Source: Fontibacillus puldeungensis
GTDB taxonomy: Bacteria > Bacillota > Bacilli > Paenibacillales > Paenibacillaceae
Length of the DNA: 64,000 nucleotides
Reading direction: 5' to 3'
NCBI RefSeq assembly: GCF_042678945.1
Contig: NZ_JBHTLM010000007.1
Coordinates: 62,001-126,000 of the forward strand
The notes under the pieces are model-generated. The model was not told where the DNA came from and did no database searches. It was given only the letters and a program-made list of their open reading frames with translations. A program made the position numbers and the translations under genes. Shown one piece after another: positions 16,613 to 27,300 of this stretch. Numbering within the stretch: position 1 is the stretch's first letter; each line of letters starts with the position of its first letter.

Positions 16613-16647
16613 AAGGCCCTCCTAAATAAAATAGATGGATCGGCAGT

Positions 16648-19146
16648 TTACATGATGACGTCGACCTTGACGGATGAACGTTCGGAATAGGGCGGAATAA
16701 CCGTACCCTGAATCGGCTCTCCGTCTACAATGATGCTTTTTACGCCTGTACTGACCTTGCTCTCGTTAGTGACAGTGATGTCATAGATGCAGCCCCGGAA
16801 CCGCCGTTTCACCGTATACCCTTCCCAGCTTGCAGGAATGCAAGGGTTAACGGACAGGCCATTCAGCACCGGCTTAATGCCCAGCATGTATTGGGTGGCC
16901 GCTATATACATCCATGCAGCGGTTCCTGTCAGCCAGGAGACATTGGCAAGGCCAAACTTGTCGGATTCCGGACCGAACAAATTGGAGGCATACACATAGG
17001 GCTCTGCTTTGTAGCGCCATAGGCCCGCTTTGTCCATAGCTACATTCGGCAGCAACTGGCGGTAATATTTGTAGGCAAGATCCCCCCGTCCCAGCAAGCA
17101 TTCGGCGATAATCGCCCAGGTGTTGGCATGACAAAATACCGCTCCGTTCTCTCCCGTCCCCTTGTTGTAATTGGTCAAGGGATCGGCGGGATCGGGAAAT
17201 GTGGTGATCGAAGGGTGAATCTTTTTAATGCCGAGCTCCGTGTCGAGCATGTCGCGAACGCTGTTCATCGCCTGCAGGCCTTTATCCGGCTCCGCCATAC
17301 CGGAAATAATCGCCCAGGTCTGGGCATTGAGCCAGATTTTGGCCTCATCATGCTCGTCGCTTCCCAGGAATCGGCCATCATCCATAATGGCGCGGCGGAA
17401 CCAGCGTCCGTCCCAACCGATGCTGTTTACCAGCTTACGCTGTTCTTCGTACATCGCTTCATACTTTGCGACATCCTCCGGATGGCCTGACGCCATCGCA
17501 AGATCGACCATGCGCAGCAGCACCGTGCCAAGCTGCATCGCGGTCCAGATGCTTTCCCCACGCCCCTCGCGGCATACCCGGAACAGCTGGTCGTTCCAGT
17601 CCGAGCGCAGCATTAGCGGAAAGCCGTTTGGCCCGAGCTTTGACGCAGTAAAATCGATTGCAGCCTTCAAATGCTCATACACCGTGCCTTGGCCGCCATC
17701 ATAATATGGCACCTGATCCCCTAAGAAGGCCGCATCGCCGGTTTCCGCAAGCAAATCCCAGGCCGCCAGCGCGGTCCATAAATGATCGTCGGAATGAACG
17801 GTCGTCACCGGCTCCCAGCCTTCGTTCGGGAAAAAATAATGGTTTACGTGTCCATCCCTGTACTGCTGGCCGAGCAGAAGCTGCAGCTTGCTTAAGGCCA
17901 GCCCGGCGTCAAACGGAACGACGGCCAAAATGTCCTGCGAGGTATCCCGGTAGCCTACGCCGCGGAATGTTCCGGTGGCATAGAAGGAAATGTTTCGTGA
18001 GAACAGGAAATTGCGGTGCGCCTGGTACGGGTTCCAGATGTTGATCATCCGCTCGGCGTCCGGGTCTGGCAACCTGCTTTCCCATACCCCCAGGTAGGCG
18101 TTCCAGTTTTCCTTCAGCGCCTGCAAGGAACGATCCACAAACCCGGCTTCCCGGGAGCGGGCTATCGCTTTCTCAACGCCAGCCTCATCTGCAGACGTAC
18201 CGAGGAAAACATTAATTGTGCGACGTTCGTCCGGCTGCAGCGTAATGCTGAATTGCAATGCACCGCAAGGATCACCGCCCATCAGCGTCGATCCGGTGCA
18301 GCCACCGTTCTCAATCGCCGCCGGATTGGTCTCGCTGCGGTAGCTGCCGATGAATTCCTCGCGATCCCCATCGTAACCGCTGAGCGGTGCATCGGAAGCG
18401 AAATATACCAGCGGCGTTTCCTCCGGCTTTGGCTGGTTTTCGACGCCATATCGGTAAACGAGCGCCCCCGCCTTATGGTACCGGACCGATACCTGATGCT
18501 TGTTGTAGCACTGCCACTGCAGCTCGCGCATGAACTCCATCATCCCGAACTCGACATAGGCGTAAATGTTTAACTGTTTTGCCGTATTCCCCTCGTTTGA
18601 CAAGGTCAAGTTCCAGATCAGCGAATTTTCATAAGGGCCAACAAAATACACCACTTTAGCGGCTATCTCGTCCCGCTTCGCCTCAAATCTCGTATACCCC
18701 ATGCCGTGAGCGCTTTTCCACTCCTCCGGTTTGTTCATCGCCGGTTCGTTGGTGGGGCACCAATATGCCCCCGACTCCTTATTCTGCACGTAGAAATAGG
18801 GGCCCGAGCGGTCCATCGGCAGGTGAAAAAAACGGTATCGCGTGATGCGCCAAATTTGCGGTGACTTATAAAAAGCGACCCCGCCCCCGGCATGCGAAAG
18901 CATGGTATGGAAGGTGCCGTTGGACAGGTAGTTCATCCACGGTGTCGGCATGTCATGCCGTTTGAACTCCACTTCCCTCTCCGCGTCTCGGAAGGTGTAG
19001 TAGTTTTGCGGGTTATGATCGACCGTTTGGGCCTGGCTGCCGTTAGGCGTAGTGGACGGGGCATCAAACGTCTCACCGGACGGAACGTTGTTGCCGATGA
19101 CGAGTGTCCCTGGCGGGTCGGCGTGTTTTGAATCGGCAGATGTCAA
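16648..19146 (-). CDS. GH94 family disaccharide phosphorylase
   Basis: 832 residues of the cellobiose/chitobiose phosphorylase family (GH94, formerly GT36). Visible are the N-terminal beta-sandwich, NPYQAHRNFLFSRN, GVGYRDTSQDILAV, and the catalytic Asp in RSDWND, followed by a C-terminal jelly roll. The family splits a beta-glucosidic disaccharide with phosphate, releasing a sugar 1-phosphate, inside the cell. The acceptor sugar cannot be told; in this context an aldobiouronic or glucosyl-containing oligosaccharide is plausible. The start is a TTG at 19146 with AAAGGAG 10 bases upstream. A perfect inverted repeat lies directly before the ribosome site. Confidence 0.9.
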   Translation of the reverse strand: MTSADSKHADPPGTLVIGNNVPSGETFDAPSTTPNGSQAQTVDHNPQNYYTFRDAEREVEFKRHDMPTPWMNYLSNGTFHTMLSHAGGGVAFYKSPQIWRITRYRFFHLPMDRSGPYFYVQNKESGAYWCPTNEPAMNKPEEWKSAHGMGYTRFEAKRDEIAAKVVYFVGPYENSLIWNLTLSNEGNTAKQLNIYAYVEFGMMEFMRELQWQCYNKHQVSVRYHKAGALVYRYGVENQPKPEETPLVYFASDAPLSGYDGDREEFIGSYRSETNPAAIENGGCTGSTLMGGDPCGALQFSITLQPDERRTINVFLGTSADEAGVEKAIARSREAGFVDRSLQALKENWNAYLGVWESRLPDPDAERMINIWNPYQAHRNFLFSRNISFYATGTFRGVGYRDTSQDILAVVPFDAGLALSKLQLLLGQQYRDGHVNHYFFPNEGWEPVTTVHSDDHLWTALAAWDLLAETGDAAFLGDQVPYYDGGQGTVYEHLKAAIDFTASKLGPNGFPLMLRSDWNDQLFRVCREGRGESIWTAMQLGTVLLRMVDLAMASGHPEDVAKYEAMYEEQRKLVNSIGWDGRWFRRAIMDDGRFLGSDEHDEAKIWLNAQTWAIISGMAEPDKGLQAMNSVRDMLDTELGIKKIHPSITTFPDPADPLTNYNKGTGENGAVFCHANTWAIIAECLLGRGDLAYKYYRQLLPNVAMDKAGLWRYKAEPYVYASNLFGPESDKFGLANVSWLTGTAAWMYIAATQYMLGIKPVLNGLSVNPCIPASWEGYTVKRRFRGCIYDITVTNESKVSTGVKSIIVDGEPIQGTVIPPYSERSSVKVDVIM

Positions 19147-19160
19147 TTCGATTCAGCTCC

Positions 19161-19180
19161 TTTTTCAAGCGTTTGAAAAA
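19161..19180. promoter_or_regulatory. Perfect inverted repeat before the GH94 gene (operator-like)
   Basis: TTTTTCAA-GCGT-TTGAAAAA has 8-bp perfect arms. The centre TTCAAGCGTTTGAA resembles LacI-family and cre operators but lacks the usual TG/CA ends. It sits between the GH2 stop and the GH94 ribosome site, so it could bind a repressor or shape the internal mRNA. Confidence 0.5.
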
Positions 19181-19245
19181 ATAGACAACCTAAATCTGAG
19201 CAATCAGGCCAAGGCGTGAATCCGAATGGGCTCCAAGTAGAAAAC

Positions 19246-22200
19246 TCATTTCGGTTCCACTTCATCCAGCGTTAAGCGGTACTCCAAGTCCTTCATATAA
19301 GCGCCGTCCGGATGGAGGAAGACTAATCCTAAGTTCAGGTTTTCACCCGTTCCACGTACAATCGCGATCAGCCGATTAATTCCGGCCGCAAGGGTAAGTT
19401 CCTTCTCGGGCTCTGGCACAAGCTTCCCGTTCAGATAAACTTCATATGTTGCGTCCGCGTGGATGCGCAGGCGTCCTCGGCGGATGTGTCCCTCCGCCCC
19501 AGTTCCTTCAGGCACCCCGACAAAGCAGCTGAAAAACCAGGGGTCATGCCCAGCGTTTGCGATGTGCAGCTTGCCGTCACCGGGGCGACGCTCTTTTTTC
19601 TGCATCCAGCCGTAGAGGCCCTCTCCCAAATTGTTTAGCGAAAATTCGGGATCAATGTAGTACGCCTTCATGGCATCGAAATCTACATGAGGTGGACAGG
19701 GCAATGCCATCATCGCCGGGGCGGCCCATTCTCCGTCGCCTTTCTCGCTTTCCAGCAAGCCGTCGTCAAAATCCGCACCAAGATTGGCGAGCAGGCGAGT
19801 GTATAAGCGGAGCGCCTTATCGCTGGCAGGTTCCGGCAGAAGCTGAGAGCAAAGAATGCTTCCAGCACCTGCCTTGAGCTGGACGAGAAATGCTCCAGCG
19901 GGCCGAGCTTTCCTGCGGTTTAGCTCCACCAGAGCCAAGCGGCTGTATTCCGCCGTATACCCATGTACGAAGTAGTCCTTCCACGCCGTTCCTTCTACGC
20001 TGGTGCACAAGGCATATGCGCCCGGCACCTCCAGCCGATGAGTGGCTAGGACCCGGTTTACCGCGTCCCGCGGCGACAGGAAGACCTTGTCGAAGCCGAA
20101 CAGGTCGACCGGGCTTACGCCGCGGACGGCGGCGTGGGCGTAGTCCGCCGCCAAGTGATACGTCTCGTGCGGCAATACGCGCACGGGACGGTCCAGCAGG
20201 CGGGCGAGCGCCGCCTGCTGCGGGGCTTCCGCCGGCAGGACGAGCACGCGGCCGCCGGCTTCGGCATAGCGCCGGACGGCCTCGGCCGCCCCCGGCGCTT
20301 CGAGCATGGAGGCTTCGGCCACAAGGAGGCCGAAGTCCTCCAGAGCTGCGGCGCCATCCAGCGCGACATGCCGCAGAAGCAGGCGGCCGAGGAAGGACGC
20401 GGCCGCTCCGCCAGACTGCACCAGTGCCGCCGTCCCCAACGCTTTTGCCCTCGCTGCTACTAACCCCTCGGCACCCGCGGCCCGCCTAGCCTCATCGTCG
20501 ACAACAAAGACCTCTCCGGCTCCAATCGGCAGCTCCTCCGTCCGGCCCGCGTAGGCAAGCAGGTTGCGCAGCAGCAAACACGCCTGCGGCACGTGGTCTA
20601 TGTGGGCCATCATATCGAGCTGATTGGCCAAGAACATCCCGCCGCCGCTCCGGTATTCCAGCAGCGGCGACCATAGATCGCCGCCATCGCCGAAATCCCC
20701 GGCGCTGCATTCCAGCAGCAGCGTAAAATCGCCGAGGGCCGGCTTCTCAAAGGCTGCATGGATAATCGGCACCGGCCCATCTTCCCGCAGTTCCTCATGC
20801 CAGAACATCAAGTCATCCTCGCCAAGTCCGTTCAGCACCGGATGACTGTAATCGCCGACATGGGCGCGGAGAAATGGCCGGCGCGACAGCGTCAGCTTCC
20901 CTAGCGATAGCTGGTTCTGCTCCAGCAACAGCAACCAGCCCCCTCTGGCAACAAAGGCTTTCAGCTCCGCCTCCAGACTACCGTCCGTATCCTCCGTGTA
21001 ACTGCCGATTACGAGCAAATGGTCGGTAGACAAATCGGCAAGTCTCTCCCGGTCCACCCATCCACAGTCAGGGACAAGCCGACGGATCACCTCATAATCC
21101 GTTTCCGTCCCCCAGTAGACGGTAGGACGCCCAATTTTTACAGGTTCACGCAGCAGGCTTGCGGCCATAAGCCTGTAAGTAAGCCGCAGCTCATGCATCC
21201 TCTTACTTCCGTGATACAGCGTCGCCGTCAGTTCCGCTGATCCTTCTGCTATAACAGGCTGCGGAATCCACGCGAGCCAAACGGTTTTACGTTCGGCGGG
21301 ACCTTGACGAAAGGTAAAGGTTTGCTTTTGGATGACGCCTTCCTCTTGGCGTATCACGCATTCGACTGTGACCTCCTGGGCTGAAAGCGTATCGTTGTAA
21401 ATATCAAAGCTGCGGGTGATAGGAGCATCGTCATAGAAACAGCGGTTATACTCAGCAGCAATGATCGTGGCTGGCTTAAACGCCTCCGCCATCACGGAAA
21501 AGGCAGGATTAGGCCTATACGGCGGATAGCCTTCTGGCAGCAGGCCATTGTTGATCGTCAGCGAATAGGCCGGGATCACCTTTGGCTTAACGCCCGGCAC
21601 CCCAGGCTCCATAAGCGGAAGGATCACATCCCGATCAGGCATCGCCCGCATGAAGTAGTGAGCAAAATTAAATGTCGAAATGCCGGATACGCCATGACGC
21701 CGCGCATATTCCACAAACAGTCTCTCCTTCTGTGCCAGCCCCGCTGTGCTTTCGTCCGTGTCCCTGTAAGCCCGAAGTCCAACATACATGCTGCTGTTTT
21801 GCGGGCAGATGTACCACCAACCGCCGTGTTCTCCAAAGGTCAAGGGAACACTTCTATCCCACTGATCGATCGTTCCGTCGATATTGTAATGGCGGCTTTC
21901 CACCTCCGTACGCGCTTTAGACACCAGCCGATTGTCTCCTTCAGCAATAATCGGCCGTGAAGCGTCGAGCTCCCGGATGGCTGTCATCAGCTCGGGAATA
22001 TGTTCTTTGTAGCCATTTCGCCCGTCCACCCAGCGCATCTCGTTTTGCAAGCTCCACATGATGACCGATGGGTGGTTTTTGTCGCGCTGGACGAGCCGCC
22101 GCACATGCATTCGGCAGTTCTCCAGAAAAGCGGGATGATCGGCCAGCATCGACTTGCTCGACCCGTAAATAGCCGTTTCATCCACGATCAGCATGCCTTC

Positions 22201-23487
22201 CTCGTCGGCAATACGCACATAGTCCGCCGGATAAGGCTCGGCGTGCAGCCGGATGCTGTTCACCCCAACCGAACGGCACATTCTGTACCAGTTACGGACA
22301 TAGGCCTCAGTTTGCTGTATCCCGCCCTGAAAATGCCATGAATCACCGTGCAGCTTGACTGGAATGCCGTTTAACCGAAATTCAGAGCCTTCGCACCAAA
22401 ATTCCCGAAAGCCGAATACCTCCTCCCGCCGGTCAATGAACTGTTCTCCGGCAAGCAATTCCAACTCCGCCCGGTACAAAAAAGGAAAATCGGGGCTCCA
22501 CAGCTTGGCATCTTTCCAATCCAGCGTAATAAAAGACTGGTAAACCTCACCACCCCGTTCGTTCTCACAAAGTCTTAACCACTCCACCTCCCCGGGAGGA
22601 ATTGACTCAACTGGCTGCTCAAAAGCCAGCACAGGCATAACCTCCGGACGAAGCTTGGAGGATTCCGTAGCTTCCATGGGTAGGTCCCCCGCGGCCTTCG
22701 GGTCTGTCGTCCCCGAATTCTTGGCGAAGCACCCCACCTCCGTCTTTAGAACCCCACGCTCATTTACATCCCGCCTGCGCACCCCTTCTTCCCGCACCTT
22801 TAACCTTACGCGAAGCGGGCCATCCGCCCTCACATTAGCCCATTCCGCCGCACCGACAATGACCCGGGCCTCAAGCCGCCCTTCCCGGACTGACGTACGA
22901 AAAGCAACATCCTCCAGCGCCAGCAGCGGATAGCTCTCCAAGTAAACATCCTGCCATATTCCCCGGCATACGCCGCCGAACCAGGAGCCGACAAGCCCGG
23001 TTGTTTTTTGCGTGCCGGAAGGAAGCTTCACTTTATCAAAACTGCCGCAAACGACATGCAGCTCATGCTCTCGCCCGGCCAGTACTGAAGAGGTAATGTC
23101 GAGTCTCAGCGGCAGGTAGCCATCTTCCCATACCGCGATTTCTTTTCGGTCCAAATAAATGACGGCCTTCTGCATGATTCCGTCCAGCCGCAGCACGATT
23201 CGCTGTCCGGCCATTTTTTCGGGAACTCGAAAGTTGCGGTGCAGCACACCCGCCTCAGCTGTGTCCCATTCCTTCGGATAACCGAAAATATCCATCGGCA
23301 TGAAGCCATACTCCGGGATTTCTCCGAAGCGTTTGCCATTCGCTTGCTCATACGTTCGCCTCCAACTGGAGGGAACCTGTATTTTCTGCGCTTCAAACAC
23401 AATTTTCTCCGGTAGCGTTCGGCATTGCGGCTGGTCATTTAGGGGCATAAAATCCCATTCCCCGTTCAGACATAACGAATGACGCAT
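19246..23487 (-). CDS. Large GH2-family glycoside hydrolase
   Basis: 1413 residues, no signal peptide. The start MRHSLCLNGEWDF is typical of GH2 sugar-binding domains. The TIM barrel holds the acid/base Glu in SLQNEMRW and the nucleophile in FGEHGGWW, about 75 residues apart. This is a retaining beta-glycosidase such as a beta-glucuronidase or galactosidase, but the specificity is open. The C-terminal 650 residues are unusual for GH2: a glutamine-amidotransferase-like fold (LVIGSYTEDTDG.., FVARGGWLLLLEQNQL), then an Ala-rich, GC-rich stretch (about 20100-20560), and a final jelly-roll (LRIHADATYEVYLNGKLV). GGAGGGG lies 5 bases before the ATG. The start overlaps the end of the upstream gene by 22 bases. 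Confidence 0.9.
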   Translation of the reverse strand: MRHSLCLNGEWDFMPLNDQPQCRTLPEKIVFEAQKIQVPSSWRRTYEQANGKRFGEIPEYGFMPMDIFGYPKEWDTAEAGVLHRNFRVPEKMAGQRIVLRLDGIMQKAVIYLDRKEIAVWEDGYLPLRLDITSSVLAGREHELHVVCGSFDKVKLPSGTQKTTGLVGSWFGGVCRGIWQDVYLESYPLLALEDVAFRTSVREGRLEARVIVGAAEWANVRADGPLRVRLKVREEGVRRRDVNERGVLKTEVGCFAKNSGTTDPKAAGDLPMEATESSKLRPEVMPVLAFEQPVESIPPGEVEWLRLCENERGGEVYQSFITLDWKDAKLWSPDFPFLYRAELELLAGEQFIDRREEVFGFREFWCEGSEFRLNGIPVKLHGDSWHFQGGIQQTEAYVRNWYRMCRSVGVNSIRLHAEPYPADYVRIADEEGMLIVDETAIYGSSKSMLADHPAFLENCRMHVRRLVQRDKNHPSVIMWSLQNEMRWVDGRNGYKEHIPELMTAIRELDASRPIIAEGDNRLVSKARTEVESRHYNIDGTIDQWDRSVPLTFGEHGGWWYICPQNSSMYVGLRAYRDTDESTAGLAQKERLFVEYARRHGVSGISTFNFAHYFMRAMPDRDVILPLMEPGVPGVKPKVIPAYSLTINNGLLPEGYPPYRPNPAFSVMAEAFKPATIIAAEYNRCFYDDAPITRSFDIYNDTLSAQEVTVECVIRQEEGVIQKQTFTFRQGPAERKTVWLAWIPQPVIAEGSAELTATLYHGSKRMHELRLTYRLMAASLLREPVKIGRPTVYWGTETDYEVIRRLVPDCGWVDRERLADLSTDHLLVIGSYTEDTDGSLEAELKAFVARGGWLLLLEQNQLSLGKLTLSRRPFLRAHVGDYSHPVLNGLGEDDLMFWHEELREDGPVPIIHAAFEKPALGDFTLLLECSAGDFGDGGDLWSPLLEYRSGGGMFLANQLDMMAHIDHVPQACLLLRNLLAYAGRTEELPIGAGEVFVVDDEARRAAGAEGLVAARAKALGTAALVQSGGAAASFLGRLLLRHVALDGAAALEDFGLLVAEASMLEAPGAAEAVRRYAEAGGRVLVLPAEAPQQAALARLLDRPVRVLPHETYHLAADYAHAAVRGVSPVDLFGFDKVFLSPRDAVNRVLATHRLEVPGAYALCTSVEGTAWKDYFVHGYTAEYSRLALVELNRRKARPAGAFLVQLKAGAGSILCSQLLPEPASDKALRLYTRLLANLGADFDDGLLESEKGDGEWAAPAMMALPCPPHVDFDAMKAYYIDPEFSLNNLGEGLYGWMQKKERRPGDGKLHIANAGHDPWFFSCFVGVPEGTGAEGHIRRGRLRIHADATYEVYLNGKLVPEPEKELTLAAGINRLIAIVRGTGENLNLGLVFLHPDGAYMKDLEYRLTLDEVEPK

Positions 23488-24158
23488 CTTTTCCCCTCCT
23501 TCTCAAGGCGAAAGGACGCTCCAAGCACAAGCTCCAGCTTTCGCCAAATCTCCTGTCCTGCAGGGGCGTCCTTCCACTTGATAAAATGCGGCTCCATCAC
23601 CTCTGCCCAGCGCTCCGGCCGAAGCGACGTGCTGAGCTTTCCCTCATAAGGTGCGGGCTCCAGTGTGGTCGGTTGCTCCGCATAAAAAAACAGCACATTC
23701 TCATGCAATCCGATGATGCCGTATTTATCGCCGTCGCCGGGCTTTTCTTCCTGATACTGATAGTGATAATACACGTAACTTGCTACCATCTCCGGCTTCA
23801 ACAGCGCGATTCTTCCGTATGGCTCGCCGCTGTCGTTCTTACGCTGCCAATGCCGCAGCGAAACAGGATGCTGATAATGAAAAATATCCATCATCGGCGC
23901 CCATCGCCGCCCCCGTTCCACTCCGGGCCACATGGACAGCCGCTCGCCTCCCGTGGTCAACAGGCTTCCCGGCAAAACCGGCTCCCCCAAACATTCGTAA
24001 TAGATATACAACTGCGGGCCACAGGCAAATAAGCTCAGATGATCAACCTGCAACCGTTCCATGGCTTCGGCAACCGACTGTGAAACCGTGGGCTCACGGA
24101 AAAAGTCAGAAAACTCAACCTCTTCCATCCATTCAGCCCTATATAAACAGCGCTCCAC
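23466..24158 (-). CDS. Unrecognised 230-aa protein, possibly a two-part RhaM-like alpha/beta barrel
   Basis: GTG start at 24158 with GGAGGT 6 bases upstream; no signal peptide or membrane segment. I do not firmly recognise it. Two half-similar parts can be seen: LSLFACGPQLYIYYEC followed by WAPMMDIFH, and LHENVLFFYAEQ followed by WAEVMEPHFIKW. The alternation recalls dimeric alpha/beta barrel proteins such as L-rhamnose mutarotase, which has a related 'IFL..LF.YVE .. W...M' pattern. It lies between the secreted beta-helix gene and GH2, and overlaps GH2 by 22 bases, so it belongs to the carbohydrate operon. A sugar-handling helper role is only inference. Confidence 0.6.
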   Translation of the reverse strand: MERCLYRAEWMEEVEFSDFFREPTVSQSVAEAMERLQVDHLSLFACGPQLYIYYECLGEPVLPGSLLTTGGERLSMWPGVERGRRWAPMMDIFHYQHPVSLRHWQRKNDSGEPYGRIALLKPEMVASYVYYHYQYQEEKPGDGDKYGIIGLHENVLFFYAEQPTTLEPAPYEGKLSTSLRPERWAEVMEPHFIKWKDAPAGQEIWRKLELVLGASFRLEKEGKRCVIRYV

Positions 24159-24302
24159 TCGCGCACCTCCACATCTAGGTCTTTCCTACTCAAGCTCCCG
24201 CATACGTGCCTGCCATCCTGTTAACGATCCAAATCTGCTTGGCAGGTGGCGCAAACCAGGCTAAACTCTGTAGTTCAAATGAACCGCAGCAGTTATGATT
24301 AA

Positions 24303-24347
24303 GCTCTATCAAGGGGCGAAAGCACCCGTCCACCCCTTAAATAGAGC
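24303..24347 (-). terminator. Hairpin after the beta-helix gene (attenuator or terminator)
   Basis: GCTCTATTTAAGGGG pairs with CCCCTTGATAGAGC around a 17-base loop, directly after the beta-helix stop on the minus strand. There is no run of Ts, so it may be an mRNA processing or stabilising hairpin inside the operon rather than a terminator. Confidence 0.5.
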
Positions 24348-24359
24348 CCCGTTTATCAC

Positions 24360-27300
24360 TTAAGACCGTACCGTAAATCGAATATTATCAAACAGCATGT
24401 AGTCAAATCCGCTGACATAAAATCCGACTTTGCCGGACGGTCGGTGGCCAGGATCGCTACCGGAAAGCTTAAGCGAACCGTCCACATAAACCGCAACATC
24501 CCCCCCTTTAACAACCACCTTCACCGCATACTCCGTATTCGGTTTCAGATGATGCTCCGGAAGGACGGACTCCTTGATTTTCTGCCACTTTGTATCGTAC
24601 AGAATCCAGTCGGATGTCCCGTCGGACCGGGTTCGGTAGCCGATGCGGGTCGAGCCAGTGGCATCCTGTCGATCAAAAATATATAGAATACCGTCGTTTG
24701 GCATGCTAGGCGGAGTTTTCAACGTAAACTCCATCTCATAGGACTCGAAGGTACGGTCCAATAATCCGGTGGCTCCGTTTACAATTTTGTAGCGGTGATT
24801 GCCGTCCGGGTCGGCCACAATGCTGCGGTTCGGATCCACCGGCCAGCCGTTGCCGCCTTTTTCAAAGTCCGTCTCATGAACGACGTTCGAAACGGTGACT
24901 GAGATGTCCGCTTTAATAAGCGGATTTACCGTCGACAAGGCTGTTATGACGGTTTCCCCTTCGTAAACCGCTCGTATGACGCCCATTTCATCGACGGATG
25001 CAACCGCCGGATTTGCCGATTTCCAGGTGACGCCCGTTTCAGACGTATCGGTAGGATCGAAAGTAAGCTGCATCTGCCGCTGATCTCCGGGAGCCAGCCT
25101 TACCGCACTTTCTGCTGGAATAATACCGGCCAACTTCGTGGTTAGTTCCTTGAACTGAATGTCGTCAAACAGCATATGGGGGACACCAGCCACATAGAAG
25201 CCAACCTTACCGGACGCATTGTGCCCCGGGTCGTTCCCTTTCAGCCTGAACTCCCCGTTCAGATAGACGCTGATGTCCCCGCCTTTGACGAGCATTTTGA
25301 CCGTGTATTCCGTATTTGGCTGCATATCGCGGCCCGGCAGTTTCACCTCTTTCAGCACCGTCCAAGCGGGATTGTATAGCAGCCAGGCGGAGGTGCCATC
25401 TGTTCGGCTTTTATAGCCGATTCGGGTGGAGGTGCTCCCGGCTTGGCGGTCAAAAATGTACAGAGTCGCCCCATCCATCGATTCCGGCGTCTTCAATTTG
25501 AAGCTGAGCTCATAGTCCGAGAACGTCTTGGGGCTAAGCGTTGAGGCCCCGTTCAACAGCTTATACCAGCGGTTAACGCCCTCTTTCACGATGCTGCGGT
25601 TCGCGTCCTGCGGCCAGCCGTTCGCCCCCGATTCAAAATCAGTGAAATCCATGACACCGTCCCCGGTCTCAACCATGACGTTGACCGAAGCCTTCAGCTG
25701 CGGATTTTCGGCCGAAGCCACCGTAATGACCGTTTGGCCTACGGTCCGCCCGGTGACGACACCGGCGTTATCAACTGTGGCAACGTCCGGATTACCGGAG
25801 GTAAAAATCAGACCCGGATTATCCGCATTCCACGGCAGCACCGCCGTCTGCAGCTTCACTGTCTTGAACCGATCTACCGTGATATTGTCGTTGTAAACCG
25901 CTACGCCCTGTACGGGAATACTGTCAGGACCGTAGGTCGTACCTGCCTTGCCTGCGATACCTATATCGTGAAACGGAATATTTGGAAAGCCGGGAATCTC
26001 CTCGAATACTCTAGCATCCAGACGCAGCGACAGGTCGCCTCCCGCCAGATCCGTAAAGCCGGGATCCTCGTTCGTCACCCAGTTGCCGCCATACTGCACC
26101 AACCCGAATTTGTCGTATGCTCCATACACATTGGTCGTCACACTACGGGGAACCGTCGGGTTGTATACAACATTGCCCTTAAACGTGTTGGTATCGGGAT
26201 AATAGCGATTTTCCGTAAAAAAGTTCGCAAGCTCCGGATACTTCTCCAGATAAGGGGTTCCGACGAAGTTGTTGTTCGCCGCAAACAACGCCTGCCATTT
26301 CGGCATGTAGTTTTTCGGTATTTGATTGTCCGGACCGTCGCCGAGAAACATATCCGCATAATCATAAGGGACCTTGCTGTCCACAAAGATATTGTTGCGG
26401 GTCAAAATATGGGCGCCGCCGTTATTTTTAATCGCGGAATTGCCCATTTTGTAAAAAATATTCTCATCGATCTTAAGCCCCATCGTGAAATTGTCGGGGT
26501 ATACCCCTTCTACTCCGGCTTTGCTTTCGCCAATGTTATGGAAGTAATTCCGCCGAATGACGGTCCCCCGCTGCTGCGGTGTTTCGCCTGCGTTCATGTA
26601 GATCGCGCCGAGATCGGAGAATGTTTTGCACACATCATAAATTTCGTTATATTCCAGGACATGATCGTTTCCGAAGACCAGCACGCCGGGATGAGGCGCA
26701 TCATGCAGCTCGTTGTTCAGCATTTGGTTGCCAACGCCTGACAGCAGGACACCAGGATTATAGGCCTTATGATAATAGGCAAAATCGTGGATATGCGAAT
26801 TTTTCATCACGTTTCTCCCCGGTGCGAGCGTCTCTTTGTCCCCCCCTGTCAGCGTAACGGCAGTGCCTCCAATATGATGGATGTGCGTATTCATGATGGC
26901 ATGGTCCGTTCCCGGCACGCCTTGAAAGTCGTTGTAATAAAATCGGCTTTGGGTATTGATCAGCACGCCGCTGTTTGTGAAGTTGCGAATCTCGCTCTTC
27001 AGTACGCGCATATGACTGCCGCCCATAAACACCACTGCTGAATCGCGGCCGTTCTCCAAAGTCAGCTCGGAGAAGTCAATGTACGAAGCGTTCAGCGCAT
27101 TAATCATCGGCATTTTCAGCATCGTCACTTCGATGTCAGCGTCGGTCCTCGTAAATTCGGCGTTAGGCAAAAAATAGAGCTTGCCGGCCTTGCGGTCGAT
27201 ATAATACTCGCCGGGCATATCGATTTCCTCGAGCAAATTTTGCGCGAAGTGGAAATCCGGATACCAGTTTTTGAATATGCCGCTCATTTCCCCGTAGCGA

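Noticed and set aside
25734..26741. 335-residue plus-strand open frame
   Set aside because: Antisense of the beta-helix gene; no ribosome site or domain seen.
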